DNA of 64,000 nucleotides from Taenia hydatigena (taxonomy: Eukaryota > Platyhelminthes > Cestoda > Cyclophyllidea > Taeniidae). The position numbers were made by a program, and so were the translations under genes. The notes beneath the pieces are model-generated. The model was given only the letters and a program-made list of their open reading frames with translations. It was not told where the DNA came from and ran no database searches. Location of the stretch: positions 27,127,232 through 27,191,231 of the forward strand of contig JADWOT020000001.1 in assembly GCA_036345935.2 (NCBI GenBank), given 5' to 3'. Shown here one piece after another: positions 24,830 through 36,186 of this stretch. Positions within the stretch are counted from its first letter, which is position 1. The number at the start of each line of letters is the position of its first letter.

Positions 24830-25740
24830 AGCAGCTAGAGGCGTGTTCGTCGAACTCTTCTCGTCTAACAATGAGGGTCAGTTAGTCAGACATGTGATGC
24901 AAACGTGTCAACCTGATGAAGCGACCAGATGTTTAGCCCTACTAATGATGCTGTGGTCAATCTGGCCGTAGAATTCTGCAAAGTGTCGCAGCAGCACCAA
25001 TCACAGTAAAAGCGGTGGCAGAGCAGGAGCACTGGTCCTCCTCCAAACGCATTTAATCCTCATCACCCCACCTCGTTACTCGTATCACCAGTGATGATTA
25101 CTGACACCAACCTGCATTCAATCTACTCGTTGCGAGTAAATGAGGGTCAGTAAGGAAGGAAGAAATCCATTCTATTACGCACTTTTATGGATGTGTCGAC
25201 GCACAGCTGCTGACATTGTAACAGCCTCATCCGTCGTGGAAGTCACCGCTCAGTCAATGTGGATCGAGACCGTTTTTGCACCCATCGGTGGCCCCATTAC
25301 TAGACAAAAAGGGCAGATGGTGAGCCATTAGTGAATCTGTGTGCATATTGGCTGCTGATTAACCTGGAACCACAGTCACGCTCTACAGTCAGTGCGTTAC
25401 CGACTCGACCAACCAATTAAACTGCTGATCTGCGAGTCAACGAAGGACTAATTGACATTGGTGATGTACGTACGAAAGTTGGCAATGATTACTATTTGTG
25501 ACCCTTATTTCGGCTTTTTAAGGGAGGATGTGGGATGAATACGTGACTGCGTAAAATAAATTGGCAGAGAGGTATACTTAGGGTTATTCCGCAATGGGTT
25601 TCTAGCACATTTGACATCAGGTTCACTCCTTACTTTAGCCTTCAGCAGAACTGGCTAAGACTACAAGGGTGAGACTGTTCCAAGACAGCTTTACAATGTT
25701 CCGCAGGTAAAAGCGATGCACCTCCTTCTATAGTCAAAAG
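24830..25740 (-). repeat. Repeat M fragment with core C
   Basis: At 24800-24900 (+) a core reads SDDGLAARGVFVELFSS. The stretch 25330-25740 is the reverse complement of about 2060-1530 of M copy 1. Internal M material is missing between them. Confidence 0.6.
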
Positions 25741-26800
25741 CAAGTCATGCCATGCAGTGCGCCTAAAAGGCAGCGCAAGACGATATTCAGTGGAATGCTA
25801 CCGCGTCTTTTCTTGCATTCTATTAGATGGCAGCAGGAGAATGCTACAAAACCAAGTTTTGTGAATGTGTCCAGTCATCAATCATCAGACCTGTTTACAT
25901 TCAACCATCAGACGAGGCAGATGTGCTGCAGGGTCCGACTGACTACTCCTTCGTAGCAATGTCTGCAAGATGTAGTACGTCCTGGCCATTGCTCTACTCT
26001 GGTATGCTGCTTCACCTTAACTGACTTGACATGGCCAAATCATTTGCTCGATCAACTTACCAATGCAGCTTTTCCTTTGCACAGTAATTTGTCAGCGTCA
26101 CCTTAGCCGCAATCTGATAAGTCTGTCATGTTTAGTGGGTTTGTTCGGCTCTCGCTAACCTATTTCCTAGCCAGACAGCTGGATCGGAACTTGGGCATCA
26201 ACTACTTAAAAAAACCTGGCAAGTGGCCCAACTTTTGAGGCGACTTTTCGCTCCCAACATCAAAGAAGCAAATGTTGTGCAGCATTGTGAGGCTAGAGCA
26301 TCTAACTATGCATTTAAAGACCACTACGTCTCCTCCCACAACACTGAGTCTTCAGGACATTAACCCGTTTAATTTTGTGTAACAGGTTCAACTCATGAGA
26401 ATCTTTAAAATCTGTGCACATGATTTTGCAAGCCTTTGATGTTGGTGCAGCTCCAAGCACAGAAGCATCGTTGGCGTCTTTGGCTAAGAGAGACGCGAAA
26501 TAGAGTGTTTCCACTACATTGGTAGTGGCGATTGTGGACACTCAGCGGAGAGGTTTCATCTCTCTCTGGATCGAGATCGTCACAAAAGAGACAACGACTT
26601 GCGTCGTTTTTGCGACTGCTGCAGTCGTTGTCGCGGTGATTGGAATTGCCGCTACAAGGAGGATCTCTAGGTGCTTTGCCAATGGCGCTGCCCATACAGG
26701 GCTGTAAAATGGCTGGATGGTTAGCTAGCGGGCTGTTTGGGAATCTAGCATAACCCAACTTCGTCTGCAAAGTAATCACATTCAGGCACTAGGTCACCAC
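25741..26800 (+). pseudogene. Exon-like fragments, one shared with 47150
   Basis: The stretch 26410-26500 resembles 47160-47240: after one frame shift it reads STEASLASLAKR against AETSSASLAKK. Downstream, 26535-26705 encodes RRGFISLW...TTCVVFATAAVVVAVIGIAA, a possible membrane segment. At 25830-25970 a frame reads CYKTKFCECVQSSIIRPVYI. None can be joined by splice phase, and the minus strand is also open over 26779-26405. Confidence 0.25.
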
Positions 26801-26986
26801 ATTCACTGCAACACTTTCACGTGTGGACGTCATAAAAGGCACCTCCTTGGATAGGTCGTCGATGCGTGGAACCGCGACAGCTTCGCCTTCCCTCCTTGCT
26901 ACTGCCACCGTAGACAATGATAGATGTTGATGACTTTTTAATTTGCCTATGATGACGTTGTGGTAGTGCCTATCACAATCCTCCAT
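26789..26986 (-). CDS. 65-codon ORF, unrecognised
   Basis: A single ATG-initiated frame starting MEDCDRHYHNVIIGKLKSHQ with a mixed hydrophilic composition. No splice partner, domain or duplicate was seen, so it may be chance. Confidence 0.15.
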   Translation of the reverse strand: MEDCDRHYHNVIIGKLKSHQHLSLSTVAVARREGEAVAVPRIDDLSKEVPFMTSTRESVAVNVVT

Positions 26987-26999
26987 CTTGAGAGGGTGA

Positions 27000-28114
27000 C
27001 TGTTTTAAAGTTCTAAGTTTGTGTAAGGTGCGAATTCGCCCTCAAAGCTGCTCACCGATGCCTCCATGCTCATCGCATAGGACGTAAAGGAAAATCATTC
27101 TTCCTAATTTTTCTTAGTGAATAAGGCCTCACTAGCCTCAATCTCGCCAAACTGAAATGTCCCACTGTCTACCAAACCACCAAAGCACAAATTTCCAGCA
27201 TAACAAACCAGTACGTAAAGTGCTGTCCTCCGACATCAAAATATTCGTTCCGTTTCATTGCAAGTGCCATTGAAAAAGGAAACTGAAAGATGGCACATCT
27301 CGGAAATGCGGAAGTCAGAAGCAGGTAATGTCACATCGCTCCACTACCACTTCTGCCCTCAGTCACGCAACCTCAGCGTAATTGTTGCCGGGTGGTGGAG
27401 CACGATTCCAACCGCGGTTGCTTCAAGAGGACAATTTTCCCTTCTTAAAAGACGAATTAAATATCAACAATTCACCTCATTCTCTTCAAAGATTTGATTG
27501 ATGCTAAGTAGAAGAGATGAATGCAGCCTGATGACTGTGCCCTCTTTGTCTCTAACACACAACGTGAACCAAATCTTCATGAGGAATGGGGAACATGTTC
27601 TACATTATTTTGCGCTTTAGTATGGAAATGTGTCTTAGGGGCAGAACAGAACTGGCGTCTTTTACCGTACTAACCCGGCATTCAATTAGTTTGGAAAGTG
27701 GTAATGAGAAGCCGAAATAGCAAACTCACTGACCTCCTATCGACTGGCGGTCCATATCGACTCCATTTCAAATTACCATCCAAACACATTTAACAGCCTT
27801 CTGTCGCGCACAGCGTTTTTGTTTAGGTGGACACAGTTTACTAAGAATTCTTTCTTTCTAACCCCATCACGGCATCCAAAGCCCCCTTTTTTTTTTTACA
27901 CGTCGATGCACTCAGCTACGTCTCGAGTGCCTATCCAACGCTGCATTTGGATCTTGGTTATTGCTGCCTCAATGAGAACCAGACCCCTTCACGTGGTTTT
28001 AAAAATTCTTGAGGTTAGTGCAGCACAAATCAAAGTAGCGGGGAGAGAACAAAAATTGTCCGTATTAAATCAGCCATCATTGGCATTCCTGGTCTTAAAA
28101 TTGGCCAAATCGGT
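27000..28114. other. No supported gene; poly-T tract
   Basis: A run of T at about 27888-27899 lies in a pyrimidine stretch. The frame 27819-28163 (+) runs into repeat F/M sequence and is not conserved. Confidence 0.4.
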
Positions 28115-28880
28115 CATTACCATCAAGATGATTGCAAAGCCAATGGTCAGAGGAGATCCTTGAGCAACGAACGCTAGTACAAGGGATAGTGCTCAAGGTT
28201 CCACTGCAGTGTAACCGTCACTGTAGAGTTGCTGTGTATATGTGCCTGGCTAAGTAGTCCTCAATGTTGGGTGAGAGGCGTTTGACGAACACGCTTCTAG
28301 CTCTGAGACCATCGCCGTCATCTTCCGTTGAGAGAGTAAAGCACTCTCTGAACCAGCATAACTATCATCACACTCCCCTATGGGGAGTGCTCCGTAACTG
28401 TTTTCACCCCACTCGTGGGAAAGAGATGAAAGCCAAGGAGAAGAAGAATAGCGAGGAATCTGTGACACCTTGCAGTGGATCGGATGGAGGAGTTTGAATG
28501 AAGGACCAAAACCTAGCTGCTCAAGCAAGTACATTTGCCTGATAAGCTGATCAGATGACTAGCAGGCTCATCGACTGGTGTAGTAAAGATGACACGCCCC
28601 TATAGCATTGTACCATTCGCCTATGCTAACTTCAAGCATCACTTCGTTAAGCAATGCATCATCTCTTACTGCGGGATGCAATACAAGGCCAAATATCCGC
28701 TCTGCTTCTCGCCAGCCCTGAGACGCATAACTGGCTAACCATAAGGGAGTGTCAGCGCCTGCAATGCTAAAGCAAGTACAGTTGACTTGTGCAGGAGGGC
28801 GAAGAGGATTCATCAACCACACCTCGTGGCAATAAATTGACGACTTACCTCCCCTGCTTCTAGGCTCTGGCATCCGCGAT
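28115..28880 (-). pseudogene. Repeat F copy 2, spliced-exon structure still visible
   Basis: On the minus strand ...RMPEPRSRG ends at GGGGAG/gtaagt. After 63 nt the acceptor ctcctgcacaag opens an exon reading VNCTCFSIAGADTPLWLASY, then QGWREAERIFGLVLHPA, with a donor-like gtaaga. Core C (28340-28250) lies further down. It matches 22383-21590 and 49051-48595. Its 5' (right) end is cut where thiamine pyrophosphokinase sequence begins (about 28878). Confidence 0.55.
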
Positions 28881-29535
28881 TCCATCAGACCTGAAGTGAA
28901 GTCCTTTTATGAAAATCAAGTAAGATTGTGTGCATGACTTACTCTCGCCAGAAAGCAACCAAGGTTGTAGAGACTCCGAATCAGGATGCAAGGGACTTTA
29001 TAAAGGCTATTGCGATTCTGTCCGAGCATGTTAATGAACACCGCAAAGACTATTCCATAGAGCGTTCACCTCGGAAATCGGACCTTGATTACATAGTCGC
29101 CCTCTATGGCAGTGGAGGCCGAGTCGACCATGAACATGGCATAATACATTCACTTTTTATTGCTAAAGGGCTAACGAGCATCCCTCTCCTTCTCGTGACG
29201 GAGTCTTCTGTTTCATTTCTGCTTGACAAAGTAAGCTGCCACCTATTATCAATTTTAGTAGGGATTGAATGAAATTTGCCTTACCACCTGCCCTACGAGT
29301 CTCCACTGTGGGCTCATACCAATGGGAAGGTCAGTTAGAGTGACCTCGAAAGGACTTCGCTGGAACCTAAGTTTGCCTCGCATTGCAAATAATAATTCAA
29401 ACCCCAGACGATGAAATCCTAGATTTCAAAAGTCTCGTTTTAACTTCGAATCGGACTGCCGACACCACAGTGGAAATTGTGTCCAATGACCTGCTGCTGT
29501 GGTCCATATCCAACTACCTAACTGAAGTAATTTAG
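28864..29535 (+). CDS. TPK1: Thiamine pyrophosphokinase, 3' exons (5'-truncated)
   Basis: Exons 28864-28919, 28952-29230, 29262-29370 and 29408-29535 are separated by introns of 32, 31 and 37 nt, with all phases agreeing. Family landmarks in order: DSIRPEV; ETPNQDARDFIKAI (family D-Q-D-x-T-D-F; here N replaces the first D and R the T); YGSGGRVDHEHGI (the GG.GGR.D signature); CGLIPMG; VTSKGLRWNL; LTSNRT; VEIVSNDLLLWSI near the C-terminus. The enzyme transfers pyrophosphate from ATP to thiamine, making TPP in the cytosol (family knowledge). The N-terminal part (CADGGANRLYD-type region and the GDF before DSIRPEV) was not found: the first exon opens in repeat F sequence reading SGIR in place of GDF. 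The gene is either 5'-truncated or uses exons not recognised upstream. Confidence 0.85.
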
Positions 29536-29589
29536 CCCAATCCTGGTTCTTATGCTCCATAAAGTCTAAATAAGCCATTCATTTCGAAA

Positions 29590-29595
29590 AATAAA
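29590..29595 (+). promoter_or_regulatory. Polyadenylation signal AATAAA for TPK
   Basis: An exact AATAAA lies 55 nt after the TPK stop codon, the expected distance for a short 3' UTR. Confidence 0.55.
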
Positions 29596-29683
29596 TTGAT
29601 GCACAATTTTAAAAAGTGACAATAAACACCACTTCTCACTTAAATCTAGAAAACAACTAAGCACCGATTATACTCACCAAAAT

Positions 29684-30466
29684 TTATTTAGTGATTAAAT
29701 TTAGACAACTTAGAGGCTGTCCTTCGACATCATCTCTGTCCGCATTCTTTCCCTTAGCTTTAGAGACCAGTGCTCTTTCAGCATCTTCAAATCCGGAAAG
29801 ACATAAGACTACACCTCTGAAAATCAGAGGTAGCATCGCGGCCTGAAGACTAGAGAAGAGATGTGGGAAGATGTTCTTGTAGGCACCTAGAACGCGCTTG
29901 ACTCGCGTGTGCTCCTTGGGCATTTGGAAGCAGGCAGGACAATTTTTCGAAATGGTGGGAAGACCCGCCTGATTAAAGCAAATGGTAAAAGTACAAATTC
30001 TGCAGACTGTTAATTTTGAACAACTTTGCCAGAATTGAAATAATCGAGTAGTGATGTGACGAGGTCAGTCCGAAATGAATGTATGCACAAAAAGGTGCCC
30101 TTTTGGCAAAGGCTCGAGTGGCTTTTTCTCGAATGGAGACAAAGGGCTTCGCATGTGACCTTATTGTGGACCGTCGTTAACACATCCGTAATACCACCGA
30201 AGCTGACTAGAAGGTGGGACATTAGATCACACTGCATAGAATCGTGATAGAGAACATAAGATCGCAAGTCATTTTGCTATTAAAGTAGACTTTCTGACTT
30301 AGTTTGTTAAGTCCTGGACTAAGTGCATTCGTGCGGTAGATTCAGTGGGATCACTCCAACCACGGGATCCCCATTTGACTAAATATAGCTGATGATTAAG
30401 GTCGAGTAAATAGTTCTGTGGGGAACACAGTCCATATCGATGGATACAACATGCTGGCGAATAGCA
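29684..30466 (-). CDS. 3' exons of a convergent, unrecognised gene
   Basis: Exon 30231-30025 (acceptor ctatgcag; CDLMSHLLVSFGGITDVLTT, ending FNSGK/gttgtt) joins in phase 0, over a 56-nt intron, to exon 29968-29684. The latter reads NCPACFQMPKEHTRVKRVL and IFRGVVLCLSGFEDAERAL and stops at 29684, where AATAAA overlaps the stop. A further upstream exon near 30466 (CYSPACCIHRYGLCSPQNYL) is possible, with a weak donor. FRGVVLCLSGF resembles the start of a BRCT domain, but the rest of that fold is not visible. The gene converges on TPK, with only about 90 nt between TPK polyA signal and this stop. Confidence 0.4.
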
Positions 30467-30539
30467 CTGCAGTAGCAGCAATCATCTCCCTTTTAAACCA
30501 GACCTTTCAATTTTATATTTTTCCACCTATCATCTGAAA

Positions 30540-32680
30540 GGACCTTACTCCCGTCAGTCATCTCGGTGGTTCAGCAAACTTTTGAAGCGAGGTTAAGAAT
30601 AGCGTCAGCATAGTATAGACCGGAAGTGGTGTGCTAGGTGTAATGATGAGCCTACGGTAATTGAAGCCTCGCACTAATACGGAGGCAAGCAAGCAATGGG
30701 AAACGGGAGGAAACGAACACGATTCAGGCCAACTTACTATGAGGACAAAATAAGCCTTGGGAACATGCGTTCATTCAACACAACTGTTTCTTCACAAGGA
30801 GTTCCTTCCTAACAGATAATGATAAGGCCTACTATCAACTGACTTCTCTAATAAAAATAACTAGGACCATACAAATGCCATTCAATAGTTATATTTGTTA
30901 AAATTACTGCTTACATTTTGCCTAAATTGTAAGTCCTTTTTATTATGATTCCTAAAGTTGATAACAATACCTGCAACAGTTATCTTGTATTCATCATACT
31001 CAGCACCTTTTTCGAGTGTTTAGCAGCATATAGGAAGGGTGAGGGTTCTGCGTGGTCGCAACTGTACCCGTGACAGCACGGCGGTAGCGTTGCGCTCCGA
31101 ATTCCTCCTTTTTTTGCCCCCTATAGTTGTATTGAGATGTTTTGGAATCAGATAGTGACTATTTGGGTGTGGTCTGTGCATGGAAACCTCTTGTTAATCC
31201 CAACTGTCAACATTCTTGATCTGCTGCATAAGAATAGCAAAAAACGCGCATTTCTCTTGCCACTTTTAATGCCCCTACAGTATCGTTTCGATACCGTTCA
31301 AGACGATTTGAGTTCAGCGTGTTAAAATCCTCAACGAAGATTGATACTGTTTTGAGTGTTAAAATTGTTGGTTCACATCAACAGGTGTGATTGGAATAGA
31401 AATATTGCTGAAGTTTGGCGAACGGAGCCTTTACAATTAGCTTGACTTGACAGGCGACAAGCAATGGACCCAAATCCTAAATCCGGTCATCTCTACACTC
31501 GCCTCTCCTTCGCATCCTGTTTATATGACTACACAGCCTGACGTATAATAAATGGGTGGTTTTTCTACGCTTCACACACTTCTGCTGCATCCTATAATTT
31601 TTTTCATGCTATCTGTCTCAATGTCTATTTTATGAATTGGTTATTTCAGCTGCCCATGCACCTGCCAATGCAACTTAAGCACTAACGCGGTTGCACTCCT
31701 GTGCCTAAAGAGGACACGTTTGGCACCACCTTAGCCACAATATGCACGACCATCGCCATTGTTAGTGTTTCTTTTTACTTTAGCCTTGCCCGCCTTACAT
31801 CCTCCTCTAGGCAATGATTCTCAATGAAGGTGGGCATGGTATTATGGACGAAATGGCACAAATGAGAGGAGCAGTCTTTAGCATAGCATGGAATTGGTGT
31901 AACCCCATGAAGTGGGCCTGCGAATTCAAGCTTTCCACTATCGTCAGCAGTTTATTTGCCAACCCAGACCGTGGCAGCATAACCTTCCCATCACTTCCAT
32001 CTTTCTCCCAGCTCTTCTCACTAATTGCAGCCGAATTCCTCTTATTCTTTAATTTCTTTCATTTAATCCAGTTTAGCACATTTGTACACGTTTTGGTTTC
32101 TAAGTCGGGTTTTTGCACCATCGCGTGGTAGTTTCTCCGGGCATTAGCCACATTTATTCAAACGTTTTTATTGGGACGGATATTGCTGAAAGCCTACATT
32201 TACGGTCGAGGTGTTGATTTGATCATGTAAATTTGCTGTCGTAGAGAAAGTCTTCCAAAGATGTCTAGTCGTGTGAAAATCTGCCGACGCCTTAGAATGA
32301 CATTAGCTAGGGCGTATGTTTATTAAATAGACCTGGATTTACTGAGGTCATTTGTGAAGAGGAAGCGGTGGACACCAAGAAGGGAAGAATACTGCTATCA
32401 GGAGCTCCTAGGCTTAGTTGAACCGATCACAACTGACCTACTAACAAGGGTTACACGCGCCAAGCAAAAGTTGCGCTATGGTTCCTCTGAAGGCTAGGTA
32501 AGTGACGCTTATCTGCTAGAAAGTACTTGCTAGTAGAAGTCTACAGTTCACTGCACTAATCACTATAAGGATATATTAAATCCCCAAAAGCACGCAAAGG
32601 AGGAGGAGAACGCCTAGTGGGCAGACGCTCCTATCGCGGGTAGGTGCTCGAAGAAATGAACCGTCTGCAAAATGCCCTTT
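30540..32680. other. No supported gene
   Basis: Open frames at 31137-31325 and 31814-32131 (+) lack splice or family support. About 30840-31000 is AT-rich. Confidence 0.4.
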
Positions 32681-32684
32681 CGGC

Positions 32685-32888
32685 TTAAGCTATGACAAAT
32701 AAGCAAAGTGCACTTGATAATGCTGTTCCATGTGCATCGTCAATTATATAATGTGTGGAAAATCGCGAGTCCATGCAGTCCCACCACACCTTGTTGACCA
32801 TTTCCGGTTTAATTGGGAGGAGATGCCTCAAGTTCAAGCAGCCGAATTGGCCATATAGTATGAACTTCATTTGCGGTTTTGTTGTCAA
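32685..32888 (-). CDS. Possible exon, unrecognised
   Basis: The frame contains FILYGQFGCLNLRHLLPIKP followed by EMVNK/gtgtgg, a usable donor. An acceptor-like aaatgaag precedes FILYG in phase 0, which would accept the phase-0 donor of the exon at 33478-33743 upstream. This is a tentative link only. Confidence 0.3.
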   Translation of the reverse strand: MTTKPQMKFILYGQFGCLNLRHLLPIKPEMVNKVWWDCMDSRFSTHYIIDDAHGTALSSALCLFVIA

Positions 32889-33477
32889 GAGTGTAGGAGT
32901 GATTTGACCTGAGCCTACTTCTTGTCGATGTGGTGCACATTCCGCCTATTGGAAGTGGAATTGAAAACAGACAAGGTTATTTTGACAACAGCTGCACTGT
33001 ACATGCATGGACTAATTAAATAATGGGATGGGAAAGAGTTGAATATGCAAATGGCCGATTGTTAGAGAAGGACTGCGCAGTCAGGATCTAAGAACAAGCT
33101 CTCAACGCCCACATGGGTCCTGCAAGGCACGAATATGTGTAAGTCTTCATTGCGAAGCTAAAGACAGCTCTTGCTAGAGTATTTTGCGCCTTAGTGTTTG
33201 CGTATGCACAACACAAATTTCGCTATTTAGTTCTCAATCATATTCGTCTACATGTTAGGTGAATACTGCTGAACCGCTTTTCAAGTGGAGGAAATTACTT
33301 AAAGAAGAAACATGGGCTTAGGAATTCCAGCCTTCGTCATTCATGTGCTTGTGAAATAGCGCCAAAGGCAAGGCAACAGTGTAGCAGCTTTGTCTTTCAG
33401 GCAGAATTAGATGCAGATCCGGTGGAACAGTTGATTGATTAAAATGATGAGCGTCGGTTGTATTAGAATCCATTTAC

Positions 33478-33743
33478 CTGCAATAAACCATCTTCTATCC
33501 TGGCAAGGTCAAAGTGGATGGTAGATTTGAGGGATGGAGCCGAATTAGGAGAAACGAGCGTCATTTGTTGGCGTATTGATGAAAGGCGAGCTGCAACGTC
33601 TGCAATAGTGGATGGGCGTAATAAGAATCTACTGGTTAACATAACCACCATGCAAGTGTCCTGAAGCACCCGAAGACTGTGCTCATGCATTATAGTGCCG
33701 TTGGGTGGGCCATCAAACAACACCACAATGGTCCACGCGCACA
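33478..33743 (-). CDS. Internal exon of an unrecognised gene
   Basis: The acceptor ttattgcatgcag and donor TTGCAG/gtaaat bound 266 nt without a stop. It reads WTIVVLFDGPPNGTIMHEHS, LRPSTIADVAARLSSIRQQM, and ends FDLARIEDGLLQ. The helical, leucine-spaced character suggests an alpha-solenoid-like protein, an impression only. Confidence 0.45.
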
Positions 33744-33804
33744 CTGCATGCAATAAGTGTTACTGATCGAGTCGGAGAAGAACTCAATCGCAATAATATG
33801 AGAC

Positions 33805-34494
33805 ATGCTAGCCGTTGCAAAAATCGACGCTATCATCCATGCCGCAGTTCAATTTAGCCTCAACGACCCTTTCCTGAAACAGTTCATCCCAGTAGTCTGT
33901 GCTCCTTTAGTTTTTTACCACCTCTTCTTCTACATTTGGAAGGCATCAGACGTCCAAAGCACAAGTGACAGTTGATCTCGTCGAAATTAAGAATAACTCA
34001 TAGTATCGCTTCTTTTGCTTCCGTCTTAGAATGTTCTGCTCTAATTCCCCTGCCATTCTATGCGGGCCAGCGTCATCTCAACCGCAGTCTCAGGTGATAG
34101 CTTTTCAATTGGGCCCGTCAAGAGAATTTTTGCTTCACTCAGCAAGATCACTAGCTCAATATTTATGCTTGGGCATGTCTATTGCAATGAATTCTCTGGG
34201 TAATGTTAGCAGCATATGCTTGGACAGAGAGATAGAAAACCAAATGAGGGAATAGACGAACGAAAGGAAGCAATACTCCATCACAAAACGTCTACAATCA
34301 TCCTCACACTCTACACAGTCATTAAAGCTCATCGTCATTTAATTTTCTTACACTCCCTTCCTTATTCCCATTCTCATTCCTTGTCCTCCCTCCTCACCCT
34401 CCCATTTGCCTTCCTTCCTTCCTCTCTTTATAAAAATTGCTATTTCTTCCTTCATCCTAGAGGGACTGGATCATCTCGCTCTCCCCACTTGTGA
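33805..34494 (+). CDS. Possible four-exon small membrane protein
   Basis: Exons 33805-33964, 34030-34093, 34143-34199 and 34461-34494 join with phases 1, 2 and 2 through introns of 65, 49 and 261 nt, giving 104 residues. Exon 1 starts at ATG with MLAVAKIDAIIHAAVQFSL and carries FIPVVCAPLVFYHLFFYIWK, a membrane helix. Acceptors cttttgcttccgtcttag and cttccttcatcctag are strong. An alternative reads 34030-34199 without the middle intron, in another frame (VIAFQLGPSREFLLHSARSL), ending at 34513. No family is recognised. Confidence 0.35.
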
Positions 34495-34513
34495 TTGGCA
34501 AAGCTGTGCGTAA

Positions 34514-35367
34514 CCATTGAATCAAGACTGTTTAAGAACAGATTGCATTTAGTGATTCTTTGCCTTCAATTCCACCTTCATCATTTTATGCCTCTTCACA
34601 AGCCATCTCGCAAACACTAAAGCGGCAGCAGACATACTATTCCAACATTATTTGCTCAGCGTTAATCAACCATTGTAGAGAACCTGTGGTTAAGTTAGTC
34701 CCAGCTACCCGCTCAGTCATTTAAACTTTTGGAGCCGCTTTTCTACTCACAATCGACTAGAAAGACATTGAGATCAAACAAGACTAGGCCACTTTGTCTC
34801 ACAGATATTAAGGCCAAATAGTACCTTGGGCACCCTCTTGTCCTACCCTTCATTCCCGAGTCGCAGTTTAACGCCTTTTCAATGAGTATCTTGTTCTTCT
34901 TCCACTACATCTGTTCCTTACTATGCCTCATATTTCCAAGTTGCACAAAAGATGACATTCCTTAGGACCACATTCACTTATTTCACATCTCCTCTCGCGT
35001 CTTTCCTTCATTCCTTCATCTTTATTTGTTCATGTCCACCGTCCGGCAGTCAATTTTACCTTCGCTTCACAGCATCACCTGCCACACCACAAGGATTTGT
35101 TGGACCCTCTAATGCAGCCTTTACGTGTTTTAAAAGATTTTCTTTCTAAAAGTTACCCGGAGTCAAGAATGGTTTACGTTTGGATTATACATCCTCATCA
35201 TTCTCCTTCAGATAATAAATTGGCAGGTGTGAAGTAAGACGACGATCTTCCCCAGAACCAGCACTCGTCTAGAACCCTTTACCTACTGCTACAACGTGGG
35301 CAACAACAAGTTGCCTGCAAAAGAATCCAATTAAGCAAACAGTCAACCAATCTGCCATAGGAACATA
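34514..35367. other. No supported gene, pyrimidine-rich
   Basis: CT-rich tracts and short frames only. The frame 34952-35149 (+) has no splice or family support. Confidence 0.4.
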
Positions 35368-35715
35368 CTAAGCGAAATTCTGTTTTAAACTCAAGTGCAT
35401 GGTTAGTCTACATTTAATTCTTTGTTTGAAGCACAACAAAAATGCCTGCGGTGCTCGAATTTGGGCGAACATGATTGTAATTAAACTGGTGAGGAGGAGT
35501 GCTGCGTATGTATGGGGTATCCATCGTGGTGACAAAGCTATGTAAGGTACATTTTTAACGGTATGCGCAAGACCTTTCATTCACACAAGTAAGGACACCC
35601 CATAAAAGCTGCACAGTACCTTTGGGCGTTGGCATCCATCTAGAACCATCGAGTTTTGAAGTGGTAAGGAATCTCATATTAGGAATACCTCTCATACCAA
35701 CTTGCGTCGTGCATC
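35368..35715 (-). CDS. Two 3' exons, unrecognised
   Basis: Exon 35715-35620 (acceptor tcccttctcag) reads MRGIPNMRFLTTSKLDGSRW, then MPTPKG across a 46-nt intron into exon 35573-35368, which reads LAHTVKNVPYIALSPRW and AALLLTSLITIMFAQ, a possible membrane helix, before a stop. The joint is phase 1 on both sides. The plus strand also has an open frame here (35622-35861), so strand is not certain. Confidence 0.35.
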
Positions 35716-35764
35716 CTGAGAAGGGATTGGCAGCAATCGTTTTTGTGTCAATTTTCACTATGTG

Positions 35765-35966
35765 TTATCCTAATCGCATTTTTCTTATGTCCCCCCATAT
35801 TTTAGTCCGTGCTCTATGCCTGCAAGTGCTGTTTTTAGTCTGCTTGATAAGGCGGCAGTAAGAAAAGAGAAAGTTATGGTCAAATTTGAAGCCGTCGATA
35901 TAAATTTGACTGCGACGTCTTCCTCTACCACCAAGGCCGCAACCGCTGGCGTTTGCTAAGTGTTCA
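35765..35966 (-). CDS. FLYWCH-like zinc-finger exon, incomplete
   Basis: Reads GLGGRGRRRSQIYIDGFKFD, then YCRLIKQTKNSTCRHRAR. The order (I/L)..DG(F/Y).(F/Y)...C.......C..R is that of FLYWCH fingers, which bind DNA and are common in flatworm genomes. The usual tryptophan before the first Cys is absent (Tyr here) and no His ligand is evident. No donor links it to the downstream exon at 35715, so it may be a relic. Confidence 0.35.
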
Positions 35967-36054
35967 CTGCTTACATTTCTTACCCTCAACTTTCCTTACC
36001 ATCTGTGCTACACCTAATAACTCATTGCGATTTCTTCCTGCTTGCTCTTGTCAG

Positions 36055-36186
36055 ATTTTTGATAAAACGCATTTTGAGCACAGAAGGAAAAGTACCACTT
36101 TTCACGACCGCAAATATGTACTCCTAGACTTTGACATTACCCAAATTAGTGACAGAATTTTGCTTCCCATTGATCTTCGCATTTTG
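36055..36186 (+). CDS. Internal exon with consensus splice sites
   Basis: The acceptor cctgcttgctcttgtcag and donor CGCATTTTG/gtaagt bound exactly 44 codons in phase 0: IFDKTHFEHRRKSTTFHDRK, YVLLDFDITQISDRILLPID, LRIL. A phase-0 continuation after ctcaagtag (36272) gives HCCSLSANFFSTV and a stop. The phrase LDFDIT.ISDRI is faintly like the start of PTEN/tensin-type phosphatase domains, too weak to name. Confidence 0.45.

Noticed and set aside
26405..26779. 124-codon minus ORF rich in Arg, Ser and Cys
   Set aside because: No splice or domain support, and the opposite strand has an equally plausible membrane-like frame.
29684..29923. BRCT domain call for the frame with FRGVVLCLSGFEDAER
   Set aside because: Only the first strand-like segment fits; the glycine pair and tryptophan of the fold are not seen before the stop.
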